Notes: a model not told the origin generated them from the sequence alone. A stretch of DNA of 64,000 nucleotides from Phoenix dactylifera (GCF_009389715.1 NC_052397.1:13898129-13962128); one strand, 5' to 3'. Shown: positions 11,901-25,194, counted from the stretch's first letter. Numbers and translations: made by a program.

Positions 11901-14900
11901 GTATTGGAAAAGGCGAATTGGTTGGAACTGATTAGCATTTTGACTTAATAAACTAGAATTGGAATATCTGCATTTGTGATGTAATGTATGACAAGTGTTC
12001 AGGGATGTCAACAGGTTGGGTCAGCCCTTGGGACCTTCAAACTTGGCTCTGCTCAACAGTAGTACCTCCAGTTTAGCTACCTAATGGTCTAGATATGACA
12101 TTTAGCATTAACTTTTGTTTGTTGGAGCATTATGGATCCTATAAAAATTGCGTCATCCCTTCACCTAAGCTGGTGGACTATAATTTATTTATATATTCTG
12201 TAAAAAAATTATTATGGGTATAAAGAGGTTTGTTCATATTATCTGAATGACCCTAGTAGCTGGGACACAGGTTTATTTGTTACAATTTGGGCTATTTCAA
12301 TCTGAGTACCACTTGGCAGGCCTGGCTGGTTTGACTAAATATGGAGTAATTTGTGCCAATCTTTCTTCTATCATCTCATTTCTCTAGAATATTTCAAGTT
12401 ATATTAACTGGGTTAGATCATTTAATGCATGTTTACAGCAAAACAAGGATTGATACTCTGCATATCCCATAGTGGTAATCTGTGGTGGTGGCCATCTTCA
12501 CCCCTTTTTCAGAATATTTGCTGTCATTTCAATTATCTTGAATGTGCAGAAACTATAGGGGTCATTTCTTTTCTAATGTGTAGTTATTATGAGGCTATTT
12601 GGCTCTGAATAAGAATAAATGGTGGAAAATTAACATTAATTTGCCCTAGGCAAGCATGATTGAGTTTGTTGGTTTTGGTTGATGGTCGTATTTAGCTTCT
12701 GCAATATTACTATGCTTAGTATTTTTTTGCAGTCACGATCAGCTCTGTACTTAGTTACATCGAGATTTTGTATTAGTCTATATTATGTTCATGGTATGCT
12801 GAACCGGTCTGTATCGGCCGGTTCAGTCCGTACCGAACCTAACCGATCCGGTTCCGGCATCGAGCGGTACAAGCCCGGTACCGGTCCATGCGTGCTACGC
12901 ACTTTGCGGAATTTTTTCCACGAGCCCGCTGCCGGTTCGGTACCGGTTTAAACTGGTCTGAACCGGAACCATACCAGTCCGGTAGGCGACCGGACTTTCT
13001 AGTTTATGTGTAGAGGACATCACTTTCTAGTTTCTATTGATGTGGCATGTTGATTGATCTTTGGATACTACTCACGACTCAGTCTTCTCTTTCCTTCTGT
13101 CAATTGTTTTCAACATTCTCTTATGAAGTGGATATCATTTTTTATTCTTTAATGGCTATTTATGAGATGTTTCTTTAATTTGTAATCCCTTGTGCTCTCC
13201 AATGTTAGGCTGGACTGTTTGTGTATGATATCTTCTGGGTGTTCTTTACTCCTGTGATGGTTAGTGTTGCTAAGTCTTTTGATGCTCCCATAAAGGTCAG
13301 TTCTTCTACTAATTTGATTGCACCATTTTAAGTTATTTACTGCTGATGTGCTTATACGGTTGCTTTAAGATGAATCTTCTGATGTTGGTTCATTCAAAAT
13401 CAGCTTCTATTCCCAACTTCTGATTTGGCACGGCCTTTTTCCATGCTTGGCCTTGGGGATATTGTGATTCCTGGTAAGAAGTTTTATTCTAAGACATTGG
13501 GCTTTTTTTTTTTCTTAATACTTTTATTGTTGGTATCTCACCAACATGACATAGTCTTCTTGTTTCTCGGTTTTATCTATTGATGCTGTCCTTAAAGGAC
13601 TTATGCTGTCAAGGTGATTAGTTAAAATAATTCAGGTAATAGGAGGAAGCAGGAGAAAGGATTAACTTGGAAGCCACCTGGAAATCGAAACTTAGAGTGT
13701 ATCTAGTAAAATAATTAATTGAATTATGTTCAGACTCTTCAGTTGGTATGGCCTCAGTTCAATATATAGGCCAGGCTTGTTCAACCCTAAGAAACATAAT
13801 TAATATGGATCCTTGATTTTAATCAGGATATTCTAAGCTTTTAAAAAGCAAAGCCACCTAACTCCATTAACCCTGATAAGGAGCAGGCTTCTTCTAACAG
13901 TATACATCTTAGTATTAGACAACGAAACCTTGAAAGTTGAAACTGCCTGATTGTAAGTAGATAACAATTGTTGCAGGATCAACTTGATTCATGAGTTGTG
14001 ATATCACCTGATAAGCTGACCGTAGCCCAAATGTTACCTTGATTGGTCACATTTGATCGATGAGCTTCATGTCAACTAGGGTCTGTTGTGCTGGTACCGA
14101 GGCCCGTACCAGTTGCCCGGCAATATGATATGGTACGGTACTGCACCATTCCATTCCGGGCCATATCGACAAAGCTAGAGCCAACAAGGAAGGGGTAGAG
14201 GGAGAAAGAGAGAGGGAGAGAGGGCTTTCAAGCCCTCATCCTCCACAAGCAAGGGGCCACACGAAACAGGGGCTCCATCCCTAATTTTTTTTCTTCCAAA
14301 TTTCTTAAGTGAAATCACTGCAGAGGATGAGGGCTCAAAAGTCCTCTCTCAGCCCCTCTCTCTCCCCCCCTTCCTCTCGCCCTCTCTCTTTCCCTCCCCC
14401 CCCCCCCCCCCCCCTCCTCTCTCTCTCTCCCCCCCTCCCTTGCCAGATTTTTCAAACCGAGGGGTGAAACTGTGCCGGTATGTCCTTGGTATGGTTCGGT
14501 ATGCCCCGAACCACCTGTTCGGGGCAGTATGGCATTCCTTGCTGTCAACCATTTATATTAAACTATTCTTAAGAAATTAGCGCATTTGGCAGCCAAGATT
14601 GGGGAAAGTAATAGTGGCTGGATTCTGTTTTGAAGGTTTAGAAAAGAAGATACCTGAACAACCTGTATGGAAGGGGTGAGTAAAGGGTTTGGAAAGGCTT
14701 TGCTTCAAAAGCACAATGTGCTATGATAGTAATTAATGACAGAAGCTTTCATATAGCAAATTCCGAAAGATCTGGTGAGGCTTGTTGATTTTGTCATAAG
14801 TTGCTACATCCTTGGAAGAAGGATCATTGAATTATTAGCCTAGCTAATTCCTCAACTGTACCATCCGTTTTTTGTCATGTACCACTGAATTGTCAGCAAC

Positions 14901-17900
14901 AGAAGATGTCCTTCCCACCGATTGTGGTCTTTTCCTTCAGCATCTATGGTTTTATCTGATTCGGGCAACTTGGAAGGTTGTACTCAAGTATATACTTGGC
15001 AATCATGGACTTTATTTCAATCGAGCCCTTTGCCTTCAGAACAAGTCCTCGTAGTGTATTGAACTTTATCAGAGATATACATGTGTAAACAACCTCAACA
15101 AGCTTTGTTCCATCAACTTGCTGCCAATTCTTGCATTTTTTTCTTATTTAAGGCATCTCTTCCAATAAAGTTCTTCCAATTCACTTCTCACTAGTTTCAT
15201 TCAAATATTTAGTCTCCCTCCCATTTCTTGAAATAGTAGGATGCATCGCCAGAATGTTAAGAAACTCTTAAGCATGCAGAGATGTTGCATCTTAGGATAT
15301 GTAAAAAGAAGAGTATAGCTTATTGTTTCTTGGAACAACTATAGGGAATTAGGGAATATCAAAAACCCCACATCTTTCCTTACTGGACTGTGTGAGGATG
15401 GTGTGGTTGGGAACTGGTATCTGATTTTTTTTTCACTTGTTTAATACAGTTGAACATTTTTAATTTATTTTATATTATACTGTCATCAGCTGGATTTTGT
15501 AAAGCGAATTCCACCATTCTGACACCACTGTTTTGCTTTTAGTATCTTGACCGTGTGGAAATTAGCACTGAGAATTTCGGTGTTGTTCTAGAGATGGATT
15601 CTCTCTACTTTTCTTCTTTGTTCGTGTCTTGTTGTCATCTAGAAGTCTTTTGTTATGCTAACAAGTTGAAGGCTTTCCAAAGACACCAATGAGCATCCTA
15701 GGGACTAGGAAGCTGAGAGTGATTAGTGATAAGACTATGAAAATAAATGGAATTACTGTTTCTGGTGTGGTATTATTTTGCAGGTAAACTAGTTTTGATT
15801 CACCGTCAAGTTTCCTAGTATTTGTGTTAACCAGCTAACCTTAGTTGTGGACTGGAGAAACCATTTGTAGCCTTTGTATAGCTTAAAACTTTAATGTAAA
15901 GTTATTCATGTTTTATTTTTAATTGTTCTGATTGTTTTGGCAAATGGATTAAAGAGCGGCTAGCTTTTTTTAACGATTTTTTTGAATGTCATCTCACATC
16001 TTAAGCTGTTTCTTTTTTGCAAGTTACTTTTCTCGTTAGTTGAATATTTTATTCATAAATTTATTATTATTCTTTTTCATCTTCAGGGATTTTTGTAGCA
16101 TTGGCATTGCGCTTTGATGTATCAAGAGGAAAACAAATTCGCTATTTTAATAGTGCATTTTTTGGATACACACTTGGTTTGGTCCTTACTATTGTTGTGA
16201 TGAACTGGTTTCAAGCTGCACAGGTAAACTTCTCGAATTGTATTTGTCAATATCTTTGCCTATGTTTTTTTCCCTTATCGTTTTCGGGCTCAATATTCAA
16301 CATTTGCTGTTCCTTGTTGCCTCCATCATTTGCAGCCTGCTCTTCTATACATAGTTCCTAGTGTTGTTGGATCTGTGGCTGTCCACTGCCTGTGGAATGG
16401 GGAAGCAAAACCGGTTTGTTCTTTATCTTGTTTCTTATAAGACTCTCCCGCTCCCTCCCCCTCCCCCTCCCTCCCTCCCCCTCCTCCACCCCCCTTCCAC
16501 GGTTAACTGTGTTACTAAAAGTTTTTCAACTCCTTTGAATAGACAATGGAATAGGGGCATTAATATTTGGAATTGTGAAACGGAATAAAGGTGGGAGAAA
16601 TGGAGTGTAGGCTCGCTTAAATTAGCTTGTAGATTTGCTTAATTTTGTTTCTCTTACTATATAAATTTACATGCAGCACCACAAAAAGTTTATATTTAGA
16701 TAGTAAAGTAGGTTTGGTTAATAGTTTATTTGCTTTTAGATGAATCTATTTATGAGCTCATCTTTTGAAGATGTATAAATGAACAAGGTTGTTAATATTT
16801 TGATCAAGGTTTGCGGTCTCGGTACCGGATCCCATATCGGTGTCACACTAGCACAGTGTGGTATGGTATGGTATGGAGTTTTTTTGGTGTACCGAATGTC
16901 GGTACCCCATCTATATCGGGTACCGATACCGAACTGGTCCGGTACAGTATGCCCTGTACCGTCCAGTTCGGGCCGGTACAACATATCATGATTTTGATGG
17001 TTTGGCACCGCCATCTATCTCCACTTCTATCTCAGTTTTGTCAATCCTGCAAGCCCAGAGCTGCAAGTGTACCTTTTGTTCAGTGAGCCATCTTATGTAA
17101 GTTCCATGCATGTCACCAGATAACCTGATTGGTAGTTATAGTTTAAATTTCTTCTTGGTTTCTAGACTTATTAATGGTTAGACCTTCTCTAGACAGAATA
17201 TTCAGCAATCAGCAAAAACTTTTTAATTCAAGCCTGCATATCGATAAACTGCTATCTCTGTCAACTTGGCTGTGAGGTTCAGATTGGAAAGAAAATCAAA
17301 GCTATATCATGAATTTTTTAAGTAGTTGAAAATCCAAGTTACTAGCACTCATTACTATCTGAGTTTGATTACTTTTTGTCTGCAAGGTACCCAAGTGAAA
17401 ACTGATTAAAAGGGATGTGATAGGAAAAAAATGAACACTACTGTGAAAAAGTTGTTTTATCCTTTTTTTTTTCCCACTTTTATGGACTCATATCTCATTC
17501 CCTAAATTGTTTTGTGATTTATTTGTACAATCACTTAATGTGGCCCTCAAACATCGTTGATGGAGCTACTACTAGTAGCAGTGGATCAAATTCTTTGCTC
17601 GAGATTGACAAATTAAATGGATGCCCCGCTTTTTGTTTTGTTAGAGCACTTTGCAAAGGGTTTGCACCCATGAAAACATCGTAAAATATTTTTTTCTTAG
17701 CTTTTTAGCTTCTGATCACTGAGTTAATCTTGTAAATCATGGGGTGACAAATTATGACCTTTATTATATAACTACAATATAACAATCAAGGTTTGGCTTT
17801 ATCAATCCTTATTTGCTATTCATTTCTGTTAAGGGCTACCTTCAATCTTGTTGCAATCTTTCCAAATTCTTTCTTTTAAATTTTGTTTGCTTAACCTTAT

Positions 17901-18644
17901 GTCTGACACTAATAAATTGATGATGATTCTTCAATCTTTGCATATTATCATTATTATTTTAAACTCTTAGGTCTTACTCTCCTCTTTCTAAAAGAAATAT
18001 TCAAGTACCTGTTCTAGCTAAAGAGCCTCCTTAGATTTTCAGATTTGATTATAGATGCCTGTACCAGGTCAATCAGCTCTCTGTAACCCTATCCTTAGTC
18101 AAGGTTACCCTATAGCATCTGAAACATACCCATGCCCCCCTATATCGTTCTTAACTTTACTGCCTACTAATCTTAGCATTTCCACATTCCAATTTGTGTT
18201 CTTGGATCGTATGACGTTTCTGTGAAAAAGTCAATGCACCTAAGCACATACCTTATTTGAGTATATGTTCTAAAATCTTGGCAAACTGTCTTTGTGGTCA
18301 TAAATAATGAAAGCAAAAGATGCAAGTTAACTATTATATATTGATAAGAAAACCTTAATCTATGAAAAAAACAAAGGAAAGGGGACGCCCTCAAGTAAAT
18401 TTGGATAGCATCTATGTAATGAGCAGAGAAACAAACTTCTTAATTTGCTGTTGCATATTCTGTTATCTGCTGGGAATTTAGCAGGTCATCTAGTGAAATG
18501 ATTTTTCACATCCAACATTATTTTTGACTTTGGGAATGAGCTAATCTCAAGTTTTTTATATTTTTACAGCTTCTAGAGTATGATGAATCAAAGACAGCAT
18601 CAGCCAGCAGTTCTTCAGAAGATGGAGATGCTAAAGCCAAATAG
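6356..18644 (+). CDS. SPP: Signal peptide peptidase (intramembrane aspartyl protease)
   Basis: Eleven coding exons: 6356-6395, 6935-7050, 7152-7303, 7421-7506, 10250-10377, 11415-11465, 13209-13295, 13404-13473, 16087-16223, 16336-16413, 18570-18644. All introns are GT-AG; phases join cleanly to 339 aa plus stop, the usual plant SPP length. The family cuts signal-peptide remnants and tail-anchored substrates inside the ER membrane (family knowledge). Catalytic motifs are present: YD at residues 197-198 (YDIFWVF), GLGD with D239 (LGLGDIVIPG), and PAL at 290-292. Hydrophobic segments run throughout, consistent with nine transmembrane helices. The N-terminus is MKTHERAANLALLGLTFAPL. The C-terminal tail is Ser/Glu/Asp-rich and ends KAK. 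Introns 4, 6, 8 and 10 are long and carry repeat insertions. The start is the first ATG after the UTR intron and matches the family N-terminus. Confidence 0.97.
8954..8988. repeat. T14-G21 compound homopolymer in SPP intron 4
   Basis: Fourteen T are followed directly by twenty-one G, ending in TGTTGTGG. The length is very likely approximate, because such tracts are poorly resolved by sequencing. Confidence 0.85.
9303..9690 (+). repeat. Two copies of an LTR-terminus-like repeat in SPP intron 4
   Basis: Segments starting near 9305 and 9562 both read 'ACGATyCAGGAyCTCAyCC..AAAAG.CTAGCCAAAAG' followed by a CTTGGCyTTGT..GAGTACCCAAGAT-like stretch and TGGGACT. A third, more diverged copy begins at 24207. 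They look like the 5' portion of an LTR family (TG start at 9562). No coding region is attached here. Confidence 0.6.
12797..13003. repeat. GGTACC/CCGGTACC-rich short element, copy A (SPP intron 6)
   Basis: About 200 bp, CG-rich in an AT-rich intron, built from GAACCGG, GGTACCGG and CCGGTTC words in both orientations, so the ends are loosely inverted. It shares vocabulary with copies at 14.08, 16.80 and 45.19 kb. It has no coding capacity. A non-autonomous transposon is the likeliest nature, but no target duplication could be assigned. Confidence 0.55.
14085..14545. repeat. GGTACC-rich element, copy B, with purine/pyrimidine core (SPP intron 8)
   Basis: The left end has GGTACCGAGGCCCGTACC and GGTACGGTAC words; the right end has GGTATGGTTCGGTATGCCCC. 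Between them a purine-rich tract (about 14195-14225) is followed by a pyrimidine-rich tract (about 14338-14445) with a C19 run at 14396-14414. The two tracts are roughly inverted, so the element could fold back. Glu/Arg/Gly-rich minus-strand open frames at 14315-14552 come from the CT tract and are not genes. Confidence 0.55.
16803..16985. repeat. GGTACC-rich element, copy C (SPP intron 10)
   Basis: A CG-rich island containing CGGTACCGGATCC, a GGTATGGTATGGTATGG microrepeat and GGTACCGATACCGAAC words in mixed orientation. It is shorter than copy B and lacks the purine core. All six frames are open across part of it only because of the repeat composition. Confidence 0.5.
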
Positions 18645-18800
18645 AAATAGGAATAGTGGCCAATGGATTGGAGTGCAGAACCTTTCTGATATATGACAGA
18701 TGCCATTACTAACTCTTACAGAACTGATGGTTGGAAGAATTGCTCCCAATTGCTTTTGGAATCACAAAGTTTTATAAAATACAATAAATCTTTTATAGAT
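18645..18800 (+). other. SPP 3'UTR with poly(A) signal
   Basis: An AATAAA hexamer at 18783-18788 lies about 140 bp past the SPP stop codon at 18642-18644, in T-rich context. The cleavage site is not visible. Confidence 0.5.
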
Positions 18801-20000
18801 TATGAATCCGGTGCCTCACTTTAGACATTTATCAATTTCTTTTCCCTTTATCTTTGGATGCTGTTTTCTTCCAAGTCTATTTCTGCTGCCATTTTCCATT
18901 TTGTTTCCAGGAAGTCTGAGCTTGGCACATCATTTTTGTATTGAAAGCTATCAGAGCTGGTAGGGGAGGCTTTTCAGTTTCCGCCACGCGACTCAATTAT
19001 TTGGTTCTGGGACATATGTCGATAGACCATCCTTGCTAGACTCTAATACTATTTATCAAAAAGGTGATGATTAGATAGTAGATTTAAGCAGAATTTACGT
19101 GAAGGCAAAAGCAGTCGACATGCAGCATGTGCGGCACACCCCGCTCTCTCTTGGAGTGGGATGATGCCTGTTTTATGATGTATTTATTTTGATATATTTG
19201 CATTTGTTTCAAACAGCTTTGCCGGTTTGGATGACTTGCAGGGGTACACAGGCGAACCTGTGAATGATTCAAGGCCAACCTATGATCCTATCATGTACTC
19301 ATACAGTATGAGTTTCCATGGTTCTGAGTAATTAAGTCTGTTCGGATGTCTTCTGAAGGCACGGTAAGATCTCAGGTCCATCAGCTAACGGCAATGAAGT
19401 GCATGACACAGCAGGCATGTGCTAAACTCTAAATTCTGATGAAGTGCGATACCTATACGGATCTATTAGCTTGGTTAGCTGCCACTTTCATCATCTTTCA
19501 AATGCAATATGTTTGCAAAATGGTTAACAACAATTATCACCATTTTCATCCATTTAGCCTCTTTGCAGCTGGCCGCATGATGCATGAGTCATTTACTTGA
19601 TGCTGATGTTCAGGTGTCTGTTTTTTTTTTTATATAAAAAAGAAGGGAGGGAAAAAGAGCTGGTTTGAATGTGGGCTATGATATCTGTGGCTGTTGCCTT
19701 AAAACTTCTACGGCTGCTGAATTTTGGAATACAAGATTTTCATCATTGCTTACGTCTCCTGGTTATCGCTTCCTAGACCAAACATTAATCTGGGAAGAGG
19801 CATAAACAAAGAATGGTTATGCTTGTCAAACTTGCTTACGGCAACAAGTACAACTATTTCAAGAGGGAGTTGTCATAAATTATTCTTTTAACTATTCCTT
19901 CGTCGGGTGCAGAGTTGTCATAAATTATTCTTTTCAAACCAACATAACTATTCGAGGCCTATTATTCCTTCGATGGCAAGCTCTGCCTATTAGTCTTAAG
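18801..20000. other. Intergenic, nothing recognised
   Basis: No exon, RNA gene or bounded repeat is evident on either strand. A T-run lies at about 19619-19630. Confidence 0.5.
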
Positions 20001-21195
20001 TCTTTATCAGATAATGATGGAAAGAAACAGGAATTTTCTCGCTAGTTCGGCGTAAGACCGGGTTCGTAAAGTGTGGCCGCAGAAGGCCGTTGATTTCGAC
20101 CAAGCAGCAGCAATTTTCGAAGGCCGGACGCTGTCAACCTGCGTCTCACTCAAACGTGCCGTGCATGCAAACCGTGACTGACTTGCGGCAGCTTGATTGC
20201 GGTCAAGGAAGCTTCTCGTGAACATTTGCGCAGTGCCACGGTCCATGTCCGGCGCAATGCCCTTATCCTTCTGGAAGAATATCAGGAGAAAAGGGACCAC
20301 TGTTGGACTTTCTGGCTCCCACCCTGAAGGCCCTCCTGGGCCCGGTCCACTTGACCGGCCCAAGCTCGGCCCGAGGCATCCTTCTCCTCTCCCTCCGGCG
20401 ATTTCGACCGGGATGGAGAGTCCTAGGGTTGCAGAAACCCTAGGGGCTCTTCTATAAGAGCGAGCCTCCCACCACCGTCAAGTACCCACGACCTTCTCTC
20501 TCTCTTTTCTCCCTTCAAAGTCACGGCATCATATCACTGTGCTCACCGAAAAATGGGGCTACCAGACATCGCCGAAGTTGAGGTAATGCCATAGAGTTCT
20601 TCCTCTTTCCTTCTTCTTTTTTCCACGACTCAACATCGCAGCCGCTGGCTGTGTAATCGGCCGAAAATTGATTGAAATAAGGAACCATTGTTTCTACCTC
20701 TATTTGTTTCCTCTTTTCATTTTCTTCCGGCCGCCTCCGCCGCCGGTGTTCATTACCGAACCTTTGCCCTCATTCCGAGTTGCCTCCCGGCAAATGCCGA
20801 ACCCTTAGTCATCGGTGAGTGGGCCAAGATCCGAGGACGATAGAGCCAAAAAATTTTTTGTTCGGCCTTGTTTTGGGTTGAATTCCACCGACCGGCCGCT
20901 GTCGTCGGCCCCCTCTACTGCCCGCCACTGCCGCTTGCGGGACCATTATGATCACTACCACTAGCCGCCTCCTTCTTCCTCTATTTTGCCCAGAAGAAAG
21001 AAAGAAGAAAAGAAGAAGGGAGAAGAAAAGAAAAAGAGGAGGAGAGAGAGAACCATCCATCTCTTACTCTCTTATTTCATCTCTCTTCTTTTTGTCTCTC
21101 TCTATAAGATCTATGGAATTCAGTATTGGGTCTTATCGCCTGATATGCAAACTTGAGTTTGTAAAGTGTGGCCGCAGAAGGCCGTTGATTTAGTA
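20000..21195 (+). repeat. LTR-like or orphan promoter region with flanking 31-bp direct repeat
   Basis: A GC-rich island contains a TATA-like TCTATAAGAG at 20451-20460. It is followed by a CT-rich leader, a short open start (ATG at 20553, ten codons MGLPDIAEVE) and a GAG/GTAATG donor-like site. A 9-bp-arm palindrome of the telo-box word (CCTAGGGTT / AACCCTAGG, 20422-20444) sits just upstream of the TATA box. An identical 31-bp sequence occurs at 20066-20096 and 21161-21191. The purine-rich stretch at 20994-21050 and the C/T-rich leader recall plant LTRs. No downstream coding exon could be linked, so LTR remnant is preferred over a live gene. Confidence 0.45.
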
Positions 21196-24100
21196 TAAAT
21201 AGTTTATAATATTTGCCTCGGAACAGATTTCTTCTGTCATGTCAAGGTTTTGAATCCCGTGTACTAAAGAGCCAATGAACCTATTGAATCCTGTTCGCAT
21301 CATGAGTAATTCAGAGTAGGCGATGAAGGTTTTGTTCAAATTGAGAAGGGGATGATACCTCAAAAGCTAGGATGCGATTTGAGAGCCGCCCATTGCATTC
21401 TATAACGAAAACTTATCAATGATGTGTGGAACCACACGTTTTGCTTAATATTTGTAGTTTTTATAGAAAATTTTGTCGAACAGAATGATGGTTGTTGGAA
21501 TAATTCGATCTCTTGATCATCTTATATCCCGTTGAGATAATTCAAATATTTTGATCCCTACTGAAAATTATTCAGTATCCACATCAACCAACGAAGATCA
21601 ACTGATAGCTTTGAAAGTTTTGATGATGGTGCCTACTGACAGTTTCTTAGTCAAATAAAAGTAATGAAACAGCATCACTACAATTCACCAGACAATTTCT
21701 TCTTCTTTATTCATTTGCAGGTGTTTGGAGATTACAGAGAAGAGGGGAGAGAATGAAGATTGAAGAAAAATGCAAACTTCATAGAAATAAAAATTTGAAA
21801 AGATTAACAAGTATAGCTTGTATAAATAAACAATGTTCTCATAAGGCACATGCAGAATAGAAAATCTCAAACAGATGGGATGAAAGCAGCAAACTTATTT
21901 GCTGATGTGATCAATAGAGAGACAAGCAAGTCCATTGAAAGAATTAAACGGACCATAACCATCCATCAAATGCTCTTTTCTGATAAACTATGTGCATGAG
22001 TGCATCGCCAATGTTAAGATGTAGTTGTGTTAAGTTCAAGCAGAAGTACACAGGCAACAACCTCAAATAAAGAATTTTTCTACATATTTAGTTCCTATCT
22101 TAGGGGGAAAAAACCTTAGTGCACTTTCAAAAGAAAAAGAAACATCCTTGTTGCAGTGTGTTCTTCATTTTTTTCCTTTCCTTTTTTTTTCGAGGAGATT
22201 GTTTGTAGTGTGTTCTAATAGCCATGCAATGAAGATATGTACCGAAAACTTACATATCAAACTCAAGCATTCATCGTTGATAAGATTCTAGCAGAATTTA
22301 GAGTTGTTGAGTGTATCTTAAATTTCTTGATCTGCCCCATCTTATGATTCCGTTCGGCAAATTTGAAGAGAAAAAGGAGAAACAAAAAACATTGGGCAAT
22401 ACTTGTGCGGTTTGCGGTGGTCACCAAGGATTTGGGTGCCGACCCGCCATCTGATTTTGATATATATCTTGTTTATTTCTTCGTTAAGAAAGTATAGGAG
22501 ACAGAATGTGGGAGTGTTATTGAGAGGCAGCATTATTTTTGCACTCCATCATTTCGATCATAGTAAGAATTTCTTCTCTGTCCTTGCCCATGGATGTAGG
22601 CTTGTGGCTGAATCATGTAAATCTATGCGTATCGTGTTTTGGTTCTCTCAATCTTCTCAAATCTCTTTGTTCTTTGGTTTATCTAAATCCGTCACAACGA
22701 TAGAAATGCAACAAAATCACTAGTTACTAATGACAGCAGCAGATGCTTCAACACCATACTCTCTCTCTATTTAAAAAAAAAAACAGTTTTTGAGAAAAGC
22801 GAAATATGGTATCAATACTCACCATTACCCTGTCATCAGCCATTTCGATTAAAGGACCTCATATAGACAACTGAGATCACAAAATCCAACCATTTTGCTC
22901 TGGCTGGAATCTCTTTCTCCCCAGAGTAATGTCTGTAATCCGTCTAGAGGAAGAAAGGGGGAAGGAGTTGTGTGCTCAAAAACCAAGGGAAGGAGTTCTG
23001 CCTACTTGTTTAGTATTCATTTACCACTCAAGCAAGCCTTTAAGAACAAGCAGAAATATGTTTGATCTAAGCAGCAGGTCTGAGAGATTAGAAACAAGGC
23101 AATCCAACGTGTAATTTTGTCCATATTATGGTAAGTCAAACTGTTTTTCCTTGGCATTTGGTCAGCGAAATTCCAAAAGTTCCATAATCTGCACAGACTA
23201 GCATCATTTATATGGTAATGACTATGATAAGGAATCAGTGGCATTATCATCTAATGAACCTTGACAGATCCGAAGATGGTAACCGTTGCTTCAAAAGAAA
23301 CCCTATGCTGGATCATGAAGTTCTTCAAGCAATAAAAATTTTGACTTTCCTGACTTTGAATTTTCTGTGGAATACTGGTCCTGACCTGCAAAAGATCGAA
23401 AACAAAATGACGTAAATACTTCCATGTCACTTGGAGACTCCAGAGCTAAACAAAAAGTCATCAGTTCCCTCAAAAAGTTTTCAGCAGTTCCCCAGAGCTA
23501 ATTTCTTAGTAAATGCACATGACAAGCGACTGCAATGCTTAAAGCTTTAATCAGTTTCCTTTTGAGCATAAAAACCCTAAATATGGCTGACTATGGTGTA
23601 AAGTTTGAGAGCAATTAAAGATAAATTCCTATAGGACTTTTTCTGCAAAACATATAGAAAAAAAAAAACTAAGAATAAGATAGAAGATTGAGAGCTATGC
23701 AAGTAACCTTCTTATGATTTCCATTGATTTGGTCCATTAGGCACAAGCTTAGATGCTGGTCCTCCTTTTCGCCTTTAGGAAACAAATTTAGATGCCTGAA
23801 AGAAAAACAGAAGAAAGCATGTCGATGAAAAACATAAAGCATACATAGTAAAAAAGCAATAGAACAAAATAAGATCAAGTTTATTCAGTAAACAGTCAGT
23901 GAAATATAGAATTTGGGAACCACAGGCCAAAAACTACAGTGTAAACAAATCAATTACATCAACTAATCTAGTGAAACAAATTAAAAAATAAGAGAGCAGC
24001 AGGAAAGTGAGAAGCCGGCATAGTCAATCTGATAAATACGTTCAACTATTAAGATTCTCTGCCCAGGGTTACTTATGAGACAGCTCTTCAATTAGGTGAT

Positions 24101-24206
24101 CCAATTTTCCTCTGAAAGACAGGATTGATGCATTAAAAAGATCTTTGTTTATTCTTTCTCATTAGAACATTTCCCCCCTTTTTTCTACTCTAGTATGGGT
24201 TACCAC
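21196..24206. other. Intergenic, no gene recognised
   Basis: About 3 kb without supported exons. Open frames (for example 22403-22723 plus, 23669-23878 minus) have no recognisable domain and no consistent splice partners. Confidence 0.45.
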
Positions 24207-25194
24207 TGTAATAACTCATGACCTCACTAAAAAAGACTAGCCAGAACTTAGCCCTGTATAAGTATCCAAGATCTTTTCGGCGAATAATCGATGTAAAACT
24301 AAACACATGCCCGCGCACGGGTCGTCACATACTTTCCTCAGTCAAACCTTGACGTCCTCGTCATGCCAAATGTTCAAATATAATCACAAGCACTATCTTA
24401 GAATTGAAAAAATCGACGTCCAAAGCTAGCATCTATACGAACACAGACCCCGCCAGCGGATAAAAAGTTGGAATATGAAACAAAAATCTTTATCGATTAC
24501 GAACACATACCCTATCATGGGTATAAAGTTACCATAGCACGAATATCTGTGAGTAATGTTTTGAACTATGATATAGCTAACTGACAAAAGAATGATTTAT
24601 ATTATTTACAAAATGAACTTGGAACTATGTTTATGAAATATGAATAGTTTATGCATGCATGATTGGCTTTATGACTTATTTTAATATATTATACTATGAA
24701 ATACTTTATTTATAATATCTGTTATTTTTCTTAAATGATGCATTGATATGAAAAAACGTATGCTTGATCTAGTAAGTAGAGTAAGATTTACTTACTAAGC
24801 CATGCCATTCATATGTCTCTATTTTTATTTTTCTTCATGTATCTCTATTTTTATTTTTATTTTTCCAGACGAATAGAGTTGATAGGAATGAAGAATGGTC
24901 TAGGCTTGGAGTTCGTGCTAGCAAGCTTGACAGTTTTGTAGAAAAATTTTAGTATTTTAAATTATCTATGAATTTGTAGTTAATGATTTTTCAAATATTG
25001 AGGATTATGAATTTGGTTTTTATGTTTGTATTTAGATGCTTTGAACTAGTATTGGTTGCATTTAATGGATAATGAAATTGAACTTTTATTATTTGAAATG
25101 AATTTGAAGTTAAATGAAATGTTTAGCTTTGTGTTATTTGGGTTGTATCCCTCGGTAGCACGACCATATCATACTCTGAATCTGGAGCATGACA
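24207..25194 (+). mobile_element. Solo-LTR-like unit
   Basis: It begins TGTAATAACTCATGACCTCAC, which resembles the repeat starts at 9.3 and 9.56 kb, and ends GGAGCATGACA, giving TG...CA borders. Its 3' part (about 24760-25194) is clearly homologous to 26723-27132, including CAGACGAATAG, GGCTTGGAGTT and the terminal CGGTAGCA..TATG.C..GAAT.TG.AGC block. No gag or pol frame is attached. The target duplication is not evident, so a solo LTR is an inference. Confidence 0.6.

Noticed and set aside
14315-14552. Glu/Arg/Gly-rich minus-strand frames
   Set aside because: They are produced entirely by the CT/C-rich core of repeat copy B.
20007-20363. 118-codon minus-strand open frame
   Set aside because: It covers the GC-rich promoter/LTR-like island, has no recognisable domain and lies antisense to the TATA/leader arrangement.
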